Below, in pieces: positions 1 to 5,004 of a DNA stretch of 5,428 bases (position 1 is its first letter; every line of letters begins with the position of its first letter). A program made the translations under genes and the position numbers. This stretch comes from Elusimicrobia bacterium RIFCSPLOWO2_12_FULL_59_9 (GTDB lineage Bacteria > Elusimicrobiota > Elusimicrobia > O2-12-FULL-59-9), in contig MGUX01000166.1 in assembly GCA_001800185.1 (NCBI GenBank), forward strand, positions 1 to 5,428, in the 5' to 3' direction. The notes under the pieces were generated by a model, which had not been told where the DNA came from, made no database searches, and saw only the letters and a program-made list of their open reading frames with translations.

Positions 1-777
1 TACCACTATTACCGGCTGCATCCTATCTCGTTGCGCGAATTGGACCCGGCGGCCAACGCAAAGACGGCTCGCCTTCTGCTCCGATTCGGAGGTTTCCCGG
101 AACCGTTGTTCGCGGGCAACGAACGGGAGCATCGCCGCTGGCAAAAGGAGCATCAAGATCGCGTCATCCGCGATGATTTGCGAGATCTGGAGCGGGTTCG
201 GGAAGTGTCCCTTATCGAACTCCTCGTGCACCATCTTCCGCGCTGCGTGGGCTCGCCCCTTTCGGTCAAAAGCTTAAGCGAGCTCCTGCAGGTGGCCCAT
301 GAGACGGCGGAGCGCTGGCTGACGATTCTCGAGCGGCTTTATGTTTGCTTTCGTGTCGCCCCCTACGGGAGCGCCCGGATTCGGGCGGTGAAGAAAGAGC
401 GCAAGCTCTACTTATGGGACTGGTCCCAAGCGCCCGATGGCGGGCCGCGCTTTGAAAACATGGTCGCCTCCCACCTCCTCAAGTACTGCCACTGGCAGGA
501 GGACACGCAGGGCCATCGCATGGAGCTGCGTTATGTGCGCGACACCGACAAGCGCGAGGTTGATTTTGTGGTCCTGCGCGATGGGGCGGCGGAGTTCGCC
601 GTGGAGTGCAAGACCGGCGAACAGGGGGTCTCACCGGCAAGCATATATTTCAAGGAGCGCACCGAAATACCGGCGTTCTACCAGGTGCACCTCGGGTCCA
701 AGGACTTCACGCATAGCGAAAGCGGCGTGCGGGTCCTTCCGTTCGAGCGCTTTTGCAAGGAACTGGAGCTTCCATAG
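1..777 (+). CDS. AAA-type ATPase with C-terminal DUF4143 domain, 5'-truncated by the window
   Basis: The frame is open from base 1 and ends at TAG 775-777, so 258 C-terminal residues are visible. The first residues, YHYYRLHPISLREL, match the end of the ATPase module in the AAA_14/DUF4143 family. The Walker motifs would lie upstream of the window. The rest fits DUF4143: a GGFPEP motif near residues 30-35, a helical middle with a winged-helix-like stretch (about residues 85-120), then a PD-(D/E)XK-like end with E186/D188 in REVDFVV and E202/K204 in VECK. These proteins are common in bacteria and archaea, and their cellular role is mostly unknown. Some have been discussed as mobile or toxin-linked, but nothing here supports that. 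No terminator is visible after the stop, and the peroxiredoxin gene begins 46 bases later. I am confident of the family and have no view on substrate. Confidence 0.85.
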   Translation, partial: YHYYRLHPISLRELDPAANAKTARLLLRFGGFPEPLFAGNEREHRRWQKEHQDRVIRDDLRDLERVREVSLIELLVHHLPRCVGSPLSVKSLSELLQVAHETAERWLTILERLYVCFRVAPYGSARIRAVKKERKLYLWDWSQAPDGGPRFENMVASHLLKYCHWQEDTQGHRMELRYVRDTDKREVDFVVLRDGAAEFAVECKTGEQGVSPASIYFKERTEIPAFYQVHLGSKDFTHSESGVRVLPFERFCKELELP

Positions 778-786
778 AGGGGGCGT

Positions 787-816
787 TTGAAAGGGGGATG
801 GAATTTCTGCTATATT
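787..816 (+). promoter_or_regulatory. Sigma-70-type extended -10 promoter of the peroxiredoxin gene
   Basis: TTGAAA (787-792) is followed by an 18-base spacer and TATATT (811-816). TGC stands directly before the -10 (808-810), forming an extended -10. The expected transcription start lies about 7 bases after the hexamer, at or next to the ATG at 824, so the transcript is probably leaderless. GAGG at 820-823 touches the ATG and is too close to act as a Shine-Dalgarno sequence. Confidence 0.7.
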
Positions 817-823
817 TACGAGG

Positions 824-1297
824 ATGAGCGCGACCAAACCATCGGAACTTAAGGCCGGCGATCGGGCGCCTGTGTTTGAAGGCTTCGACGAGACGGGCCA
901 TCGGCACTCCCTGGCGGATTTCCAGGGGAAAACGCTGGTGCTTTATTTCTATCCCAAGGACGACACCCCCGGCTGCACCACCGAGGCCTGCGATTTCCGC
1001 GACAATCTTTCCCGCTTGACGAAAAGCGGCGCTGCGGTGCTGGGCGTGAGCCCCGACTCCGGCAAGTCGCACGTCAAGTTCAAGGAAAAATACAAGCTGC
1101 CTTTCCCGCTTCTGGCCGACGAGGACAAAAAGATCTGCTCAGCCTACGGCGTGTGGAAGGAAAAATCCATGTATGGGCGCAAATACCTGGGGGTTGAACG
1201 CTCGACTTTTTTGATCGGACCCGACGGCCTCATCCAAGAGGTTTGGCGCAAGGTCAGCGTCGCCGGCCACGTGGCCGAAGTCATCGAGAAGCTCTAA
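824..1297 (+). CDS. bcp: Thiol peroxidase, Bcp/PrxQ-type peroxiredoxin
   Basis: This 157-residue protein has the usual length for the Bcp/PrxQ group, thioredoxin-fold enzymes that reduce hydrogen peroxide and organic hydroperoxides in the cytoplasm using thioredoxin. The active-site motif YPKDDTPGC gives P44, T48 and the peroxidatic cysteine C51. C56 lies five residues later, the spacing of the resolving cysteine in atypical two-cysteine members such as E. coli Bcp. R126 in GVERSTFLI fits the conserved active-site arginine. A further cysteine, C105, has no assigned role. The start is the ATG at 824, and an extended -10 promoter places the transcript start at that codon. The gene ends at TAA 1295-1297, overlapping by 4 bases the stop of the convergent nuclease gene. 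Function is secure at family level; the physiological peroxide is not known. Confidence 0.95.
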   Translation: MSATKPSELKAGDRAPVFEGFDETGHRHSLADFQGKTLVLYFYPKDDTPGCTTEACDFRDNLSRLTKSGAAVLGVSPDSGKSHVKFKEKYKLPFPLLADEDKKICSAYGVWKEKSMYGRKYLGVERSTFLIGPDGLIQEVWRKVSVAGHVAEVIEKL

Positions 1298-2793
1298 AAT
1301 TCCCGCCCGCCGCCTATTTCCTCAAGACGCCTGAGAATTTCCACCATGCCCAGAGTGTCCTGACCGCAATATTCCCGCAGGGCCCGCCTCGTTTCTTGCG
1401 CCGCCTCCTGGGAGAGGTCTCCGCGCATCATGCGTAAATACGCCGACTGCGCCTGCGCCCCGTCGGCGATTGCCAGGTTTGCGTAGCTCATGCCGGGCGC
1501 CAGAGCGGGCAGGACCGATTTCATCGACCAACTCCCGCGGAAGCCGGGATGGACGTAAAGGCCTTTTCGAAACGGCGCCGCGATATCCCACAATCTCGCT
1601 TGGATGGACTCAAGGGCCGGGCCGCGGGCCGGGAAGGCTTGCGCCAAGTCCTTCAGGCAGCGTCCTTCGAAGGCGGCATTGTAGGCGATCACGGCGCCTG
1701 CTGCGCCGATGGCGCCTGCGAGCCAGGCCGCCAGCCCCTCGCGAGGGTCGGCCTTGCCGTCTCCAAGAAAATCCATGTGCTGCAGCGGGGCTCCGGGGCT
1801 CATTAAGAGGTGGAGCGATGCCTGGAAGGGGATTTGTTGGAAGGGACGCAGTCCGTCATAGGGCGGAATGGCCGGGTTGACGGTTTCAAAATCCAGAAAG
1901 TGCAGCGGATATTCCAGTTCATTCAAGAGTCCGGCGATCTCCGGCGCGTCCACATGCGGCCGGCCGCTTTTCTCGACCAGCACCTGCAGCCGCTGCGCGT
2001 CGCTGAGAGCGAAGCCGTCGGGGATATCTTTGATTTCCAGGATTCCCAGCCCCCGCAGCGCGGCGACCTTCGCCCCGGAAATGCGGACGACGTCGTAGAC
2101 GGAATAGCCGGGAATATGCCGCCAGCAATGACCGGTGAACTCGCAATCGTAGGGGGCGCTGCAGTGGGGGCCTATGTCGATTTCGGGCGCGGAGTCCAAG
2201 GCGGCCGTTGCTTGAAAAAGCCGCACTTTTTCCGGCACGCTTTTTATTAGACCTTTTATTTCCTCCGTCAGGTCCCGGAGCGTGAAAAAGCTTCCGGCGT
2301 CGATGCCGCCGAGGCGGACGTAATCGGTGTTGATGTGCATGAGGAAGGTCTTGCCGATGGGGAAGCCGGCGCCCTCCAGAACGTGGCGCTGGATGGCCAG
2401 ATCGTGCAGGTAGACGTCTTTGATATCCGCCGAGCTCTTGACTTCCACCATGTCCCAGGTTTGGGCGTCATTGCGCGCGAGGATGTCGGCCCGAATAAGC
2501 ACCCGGTCAAAAAGGGCCGCGGCCTCATACAGGACATTCGCGCCGGATTTCGCTGCCGCAGCAGTCGCCTGCAAGGCGTCTTCGGGGTGGAGATGGTCCG
2601 CCTCGATGAGAACGCCTTCCGGAAAGCGCTTCCAGGCCAGTTTACCAACTTCGTGTCCCTGGTCGAAAATCATCTGCAGGGAGGGAGGCGTCTCGGGCAG
2701 GAGGTCTTTGCGGTTGCGGTAAAGCCATAGGGATTTGCGGCACTGCAGGCCGCGCAGGTATTGAGACTTTGAAAGGGGGCTTGCGGAGCTCAT
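1294..2793 (-). CDS. Two-domain nuclease: Cas4/RecB-like Fe-S PD-(D/E)XK domain plus DUF2779 exonuclease-like domain
   Basis: The protein has 499 residues from the ATG at 2793-2791. An upstream in-frame TTG at 2817 was rejected because it overlaps the likely -10. The N-terminal half looks like a RecB/Cas4-type nuclease: YLRGLQCRKSLWL with C18, GHEVG with H47, RADIL with D103, VEVKSS with E117 and K119, and Q135 in the following helix. Three more cysteines at 211, 217 and 223 (C-x5-C-x5-C) pair with C18 as in iron-sulphur nucleases, where a 4Fe-4S cluster staples the fold. The C-terminal half matches DUF2779 and has the layout of a DEDDy-type 3'-5' exonuclease: HFLDFET with D301 and E303, AYNAAFE with N372 and E376, and YCGQD with Y475 and D479. 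The family is predicted to process nucleic acid; its biological role is not established. No cas genes are nearby. It ends at TAG 1296-1294. Confidence 0.85.
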   Translation of the reverse strand: MSSASPLSKSQYLRGLQCRKSLWLYRNRKDLLPETPPSLQMIFDQGHEVGKLAWKRFPEGVLIEADHLHPEDALQATAAAAKSGANVLYEAAALFDRVLIRADILARNDAQTWDMVEVKSSADIKDVYLHDLAIQRHVLEGAGFPIGKTFLMHINTDYVRLGGIDAGSFFTLRDLTEEIKGLIKSVPEKVRLFQATAALDSAPEIDIGPHCSAPYDCEFTGHCWRHIPGYSVYDVVRISGAKVAALRGLGILEIKDIPDGFALSDAQRLQVLVEKSGRPHVDAPEIAGLLNELEYPLHFLDFETVNPAIPPYDGLRPFQQIPFQASLHLLMSPGAPLQHMDFLGDGKADPREGLAAWLAGAIGAAGAVIAYNAAFEGRCLKDLAQAFPARGPALESIQARLWDIAAPFRKGLYVHPGFRGSWSMKSVLPALAPGMSYANLAIADGAQAQSAYLRMMRGDLSQEAAQETRRALREYCGQDTLGMVEILRRLEEIGGGREF

Positions 2794-2816
2794 GGGCTTA
2801 AAGCATGACCTTTGCA

Positions 2817-2822
2817 AATATA
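2817..2822 (-). promoter_or_regulatory. Candidate -10 element of the nuclease gene
   Basis: On the minus strand TATATT reads from 2822 down to 2817. A start about 7 bases further would give a leader of roughly 17 bases before the ATG at 2793. No convincing -35 box and no Shine-Dalgarno sequence is visible. The tract is low-complexity TA, so the exact register is uncertain. Confidence 0.4.
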
Positions 2823-2828
2823 TATAAT
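2823..2828 (+). promoter_or_regulatory. Consensus -10 element of the exported metallopeptidase gene
   Basis: TATAAT at 2823-2828 is a perfect -10 hexamer. Six bases (GAGGGC) separate it from the ATG at 2835, so transcription is expected to begin at or next to the start codon. No good -35 box is seen 16-19 bases upstream and there is no TGN extension. It abuts the opposite-strand -10 of the nuclease gene. Confidence 0.55.
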
Positions 2829-2834
2829 GAGGGC

Positions 2835-3767
2835 ATGTTGAAGCTCGCCGTTCTTCTTGCCCTCTGCGCCCCGGCTTCGGCCGCTCCTCCGAACCCTAAA
2901 TCGTTCTCCTCATTTTCTTTTGACGCGTCCCGTCCCGCGGCGGAGAGGATCGCGGATATGCCGCGTTGGCTCGTGAAATGGTGGAGCGAGGCGGATGGGG
3001 CGCCTCATTACCGCTCCTACCGTCCGACGGCCGCCGAAAGGCGCGTCTGGTCGCAGGCCGTCGAGGGCCTGCCTGCGCGGATGAGGGCGGTTCTCGACGA
3101 GCGCCTCATCGCCGCTTATTTCGTCTCGGGTCTCAAGGGCAACGGCATCACCGACTGGGCGCTGGATTCCTCCAGCAGGGTGTATGTATACATGGTTTTT
3201 AATCCGGCGTCCTTCCAACAAACGCTGTCCCAGACTCTGACCCAGAGGGAACGCAGCGTCTTCCGCGGAAAAGCCGCCGTGTCCATCGACGCCGGGAAAG
3301 GCGGCTCCGGCATGCTCTACTCGGTGGCGCATGAGTCCGCCCATGCGTTCGACTATGTTGAGGGCCTGACTCCTTACACGGACGGCGGAGTGGCGGAGGC
3401 TCTGTCCCGCCCGACCGGCGTATCCTGGGACGTGTGGGATTCTTATTGGCAGCCGCGTCCGGAAAATGATTTCCCGCTTCGCTCCAGCCTGCACTTCTAC
3501 GGCTTTAGTTCTCCATCGCTCAAGGCTTCCCAAGCCGCGCAGGTTTACGCCCAACTTTCAAGTTCCCCTTTCGCCTCGTTGTACGGAAGCGTCAATTGGG
3601 CCGACGACGCGGCGGATTTGTTCGTCTTTTACCACCTCACCGTCGCGCTCGGCCGTCCGTACCGGATCCAACTGCGGGGGCCGGGCGGGATCCGGACAGC
3701 GGCGGAGCCGATGTCCAACCCCCGCGTTCGGGACCGCGCGGCAAAAATCCTAGCTCCGATATATTGA
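2835..3767 (+). CDS. Exported HExxH metallopeptidase-like protein, family not recognised
   Basis: The protein has 310 residues from the ATG at 2835. It begins with a short Sec signal peptide, MLKLAVLLALCAPASA, with likely cleavage after A16 (ASA before APP). L10 before C11 breaks the lipobox rule, so a lipoprotein is unlikely. The mature part carries VAHESAHAFDY, an HExxH zinc-peptidase motif with H166, E167 and H170. About 90 residues later NWADDAADLF (254-263) resembles the second helix of gluzincin-like peptidases, where an acidic residue completes the zinc site; D258 or D261 are candidates, in place of the more usual Glu. No other transmembrane segment is obvious. An in-frame ATG at 2805 was rejected because it would destroy the signal peptide and its codons contain the -10. 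Zinc binding and peptidase activity are inferred from the motif. Substrate and family are unknown; a secreted or periplasmic enzyme is likely. Confidence 0.8.
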   Translation: MLKLAVLLALCAPASAAPPNPKSFSSFSFDASRPAAERIADMPRWLVKWWSEADGAPHYRSYRPTAAERRVWSQAVEGLPARMRAVLDERLIAAYFVSGLKGNGITDWALDSSSRVYVYMVFNPASFQQTLSQTLTQRERSVFRGKAAVSIDAGKGGSGMLYSVAHESAHAFDYVEGLTPYTDGGVAEALSRPTGVSWDVWDSYWQPRPENDFPLRSSLHFYGFSSPSLKASQAAQVYAQLSSSPFASLYGSVNWADDAADLFVFYHLTVALGRPYRIQLRGPGGIRTAAEPMSNPRVRDRAAKILAPIY

Positions 3768-3770
3768 CCT

Positions 3771-3793
3771 GAATTTTGCCTGAGGCAGAATTC
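3771..3793. terminator. Stem-loop between two convergent genes, candidate two-way terminator
   Basis: GAATTTTGCC (3771-3780) pairs with GGCAGAATTC (3784-3793) over 10 base pairs, with one G-U wobble and a TGA loop. It lies 3 bases after the metallopeptidase stop and 30 bases beyond the thioesterase stop on the other strand, the place for a shared terminator. Neither strand has a U-tract after the stem, so classical intrinsic termination is doubtful. RNA end protection is an alternative role. Confidence 0.45.
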
Positions 3794-3822
3794 CCCGCAG
3801 GAGGAATTTGGGTTCAGCGCCG

Positions 3823-4314
3823 CTATGCGGGCGTGACGCGGCTGAAAATTGTTTTCACCTGCCCGGCCGTCAAGCGCGCGAAAACTCCATTTGCCTGCGC
3901 GTAAAGCGTGCCGGCGCGGTCGGTGATGCTCCCTTCGATGCGGAGGGTTCTCCCTCCGGTTTGAAGCAGCTTGGTTTCGGCCAGAAGCTCGACGGCCAAA
4001 GGCACCCCGCGCCTGAAGGCGGTCTCAAGGCGCGCGGTCAACACGGGAATGCCCGCCACCCAAGCGGCCGCGCCCATGGCCTCGTCGAGAACCGTGAGAA
4101 GCGCCCCGCCGTGCGCCCGGCCGGGGGCGCCCTCCGCGGACGGGCCGAACCAGATTTTGGCCACGAGGGCGCCTTCCGCGGTCTTAAAATAGCGCATGCC
4201 GACCTCTTCCATCCCCGCCGGCCCGGTAAAGGAGCGGCGCGCCTCCCAAAACGGAAAAGGCCACACTTCGCTCCAGCCAGGCTCGCCTTTCAATTCAGGA
4301 AAACCCGATTTCAT
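3823..4314 (-). CDS. PaaI/4HBT-family hotdog-fold thioesterase
   Basis: This 163-residue protein matches the PaaI-type acyl-CoA thioesterases, cytoplasmic hotdog-fold enzymes that release CoA from acyl or aryl thioesters. The signature GRAHGGALLTVLDEAMG spans residues 65-81, with H68-G69-G70 at the active-site turn and D77/E78 on the central helix as the likely catalytic acid. The following LTARLETAFRRGVPL segment and the YAQANGVFARL strand are typical of the family's C-terminal half. The start is the ATG at 4314-4312: the frame stays open further upstream, but that part is antisense to marR and unlike any hotdog protein. An extended -10 sits 6 bases before this ATG, which agrees with the choice. 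It is divergent from the MarR gene, so it may be regulated by it. The acyl substrate cannot be read from the sequence. Confidence 0.9.
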   Translation of the reverse strand: MKSGFPELKGEPGWSEVWPFPFWEARRSFTGPAGMEEVGMRYFKTAEGALVAKIWFGPSAEGAPGRAHGGALLTVLDEAMGAAAWVAGIPVLTARLETAFRRGVPLAVELLAETKLLQTGGRTLRIEGSITDRAGTLYAQANGVFARLTAGQVKTIFSRVTPA

Positions 4315-4320
4315 AAAGGT

Positions 4321-4329
4321 ATTATAGCA
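4321..4329 (-). promoter_or_regulatory. Extended -10 promoter of the thioesterase gene
   Basis: On the minus strand TGC (4329-4327) precedes a perfect TATAAT (4326-4321). Six bases (ACCTTT) then lead to the ATG at 4314, so the transcript is predicted to be leaderless. The -35 region at the proper distance (AACCGG) is poor; an extended -10 can compensate for that. Confidence 0.65.
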
Positions 4330-4397
4330 TGGAGTCCGGTCCGCCGGTTTTCCGGCTCTATTCCAGGGCGCGCAAAAAAGGTCTGATAATTTTCCTC

Positions 4398-4426
4398 TTG
4401 ACAAAATTGCGGTCCCCTGGTATACT
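4398..4426 (+). promoter_or_regulatory. Near-perfect sigma-70 promoter of the MarR gene
   Basis: TTGACA (4398-4403) is a perfect -35. A 17-base spacer follows, then TATACT (4421-4426), five of six matches to the -10. TGG (4418-4420) adds an extended -10. Transcription should begin near 4433, giving a leader of about 17 AU-rich bases with no Shine-Dalgarno sequence. A promoter this strong for a regulator gene suggests that it is held down by repression, possibly by its own product. Confidence 0.8.
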
Positions 4427-4449
4427 TCATTTATTGAACTATTTGATAT

Positions 4450-4911
4450 ATGAATAAAACGCCCTGCGAAAAGAAAGCCTGCGAGCTGGTCGACTATCTG
4501 CAGGTGGTGATGGGGGAAGCCAGGGGCACGGACAAGAAAAACCGGAGCATCTGCGATATTTTGAGCCCGCAGGAAATCCAAGTGCTCCTGACCGTCGGCC
4601 GTCAGGGACCTTGCACCATGAGCGAGATCGCCGATTCCATCCAGCTTTCCCTGAGCAGCGTGACGGGCATCGTAGATAAGCTCGAGGAAAAAAAACTGGC
4701 GCGCCGCGGCCGCTCCAGCGAGGACCGGCGCATTGTGCAGGCGGAGCTCATGAACGAAGGCCGGCGGCTGCACAAGCTGGCTTTGGAGGGGCACATTCAG
4801 TTCGCCCACAACATGCTCAAGGCGCTGGACGGCGAGGAACAAGATTTTCTCGTGAAACTCTTCCGGAAAGTCGCGGCAGCGATCCAGTCGGCGAAGAAGA
4901 CGCCGGCTTAA
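4450..4911 (+). CDS. MarR-family winged-helix transcriptional regulator
   Basis: This 153-residue protein has normal length and layout for MarR dimers: an N-terminal dimerisation helix, a winged helix-turn-helix at about residues 40-105, and a C-terminal dimerisation helix. The recognition region reads MSEIADSIQLSLSSVTGIVD, and the wing carries RRGRSSEDRRIVQ with the Asp-Arg pair typical of the family. Such proteins usually repress their own and neighbouring genes and release DNA on binding a small acid, a CoA thioester or after cysteine oxidation. Cysteines at 6, 11, 35 and 55 make redox sensing possible but untested. The thioesterase gene is divergent, with 135 bases between the two ATGs, making it the first candidate target (inference). 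The ATG at 4450 is the only reasonable start. The last codons form the stem of an intrinsic terminator. Confidence 0.92.
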   Translation: MNKTPCEKKACELVDYLQVVMGEARGTDKKNRSICDILSPQEIQVLLTVGRQGPCTMSEIADSIQLSLSSVTGIVDKLEEKKLARRGRSSEDRRIVQAELMNEGRRLHKLALEGHIQFAHNMLKALDGEEQDFLVKLFRKVAAAIQSAKKTPA

Positions 4912-4919
4912 ATTTTTTT
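4886..4919 (+). terminator. Intrinsic terminator overlapping the end of marR
   Basis: AGTCGGCG (4886-4893) pairs with CGCCGGCT (4901-4908) in an 8-base-pair stem with one G-U wobble and a 7-base AAGAAGA loop. The stop codon TAA follows, then seven T residues (4913-4919). The stem lies wholly within the final marR codons. It should separate marR from the HtrA-like gene. Confidence 0.75.
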
Positions 4920-4947
4920 GTCGGCGATACTTTGGAGACTAAATAAT
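4918..4947 (+). promoter_or_regulatory. Possible promoter of the HtrA-like gene
   Basis: TTGTCG (4918-4923, four of six matches) is followed by an 18-base spacer and AATAAT (4942-4947, five of six). The -35 overlaps the end of the marR terminator T-run. A start near 4954 would give a leader of about 50 bases. An alternative sigma factor with another recognition sequence cannot be excluded. A promoter is expected here because a terminator lies just upstream. Confidence 0.35.
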
Positions 4948-4962
4948 ATGGGGTTAGAACAA

Positions 4963-4984
4963 TTCGGAAGCCGAAGACATCGGC
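4963..4984 (+). repeat. Two overlapping, mutually exclusive small stem-loops in the HtrA-like gene leader
   Basis: TTCGG (4963-4967) can pair with CCGAA (4971-4975) around an AAG loop. GCCGA (4970-4974) can instead pair with TCGGC (4980-4984) around an AGACA loop. Both use the same CCGA segment, so only one can form at a time. The second ends 6 bases before the Shine-Dalgarno sequence. The stems are only 5 base pairs and may be chance. Confidence 0.35.
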
Positions 4985-4990
4985 AGGGAT

Positions 4991-4997
4991 AAGGAGG
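4991..4997 (+). promoter_or_regulatory. Strong Shine-Dalgarno sequence that fixes the HtrA-like start
   Basis: AAGGAGG lies 7 bases before the ATG at 5005, an ideal spacing. An in-frame TAA at 4990-4992 excludes any longer N-terminus. It is the only convincing Shine-Dalgarno sequence at any gene start in this window. Confidence 0.85.
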
Positions 4998-5004
4998 ATT
5001 TCCA

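Noticed and set aside
820..823. GAGG as a Shine-Dalgarno sequence for the peroxiredoxin
   Set aside because: It directly touches the ATG with no spacer, so it cannot position a ribosome in the usual way.
1810..2250. 146-codon plus-strand frame inside the nuclease gene
   Set aside because: It is a mirror of the nuclease coding sequence with no domain and no start signals of its own.
1294..2793. Cas4-like features as a sign of a CRISPR locus
   Set aside because: No repeat array and no cas1, cas2 or effector gene is in the window; the DUF2779 fusion marks a separate family.
2794..2817. Upstream TTG start of the nuclease
   Set aside because: It overlaps the minus-strand -10; the ATG at 2793 gives the usual family start a few residues before SKSQYLRGLQC.
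2805..2834. Upstream ATG adding 10 residues to the exported metallopeptidase
   Set aside because: It would place polar residues before the signal peptide, and its codons contain the TATAAT element.
2856..2867. Possible lipobox (LALC) in the metallopeptidase signal peptide
   Set aside because: The residue before Cys is Leu rather than Gly, Ala or Ser, and a good ASA cleavage site follows.
2910..3554. 214-codon open frame antisense to the metallopeptidase
   Set aside because: It is an arginine-rich shadow typical of high-GC DNA, without a recognisable domain; the plus strand has signal peptide and HExxH.
3808..4386. 192-codon plus-strand frame opposite the thioesterase
   Set aside because: Its composition is that of an antisense shadow; the thioesterase motifs on the other strand are unambiguous.
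4315..4842. Minus-strand open frame extending the thioesterase N-terminus by about 176 residues
   Set aside because: It is antisense to marR, shows no hotdog or other domain, and a good extended -10 lies 6 bases before the ATG at 4314.
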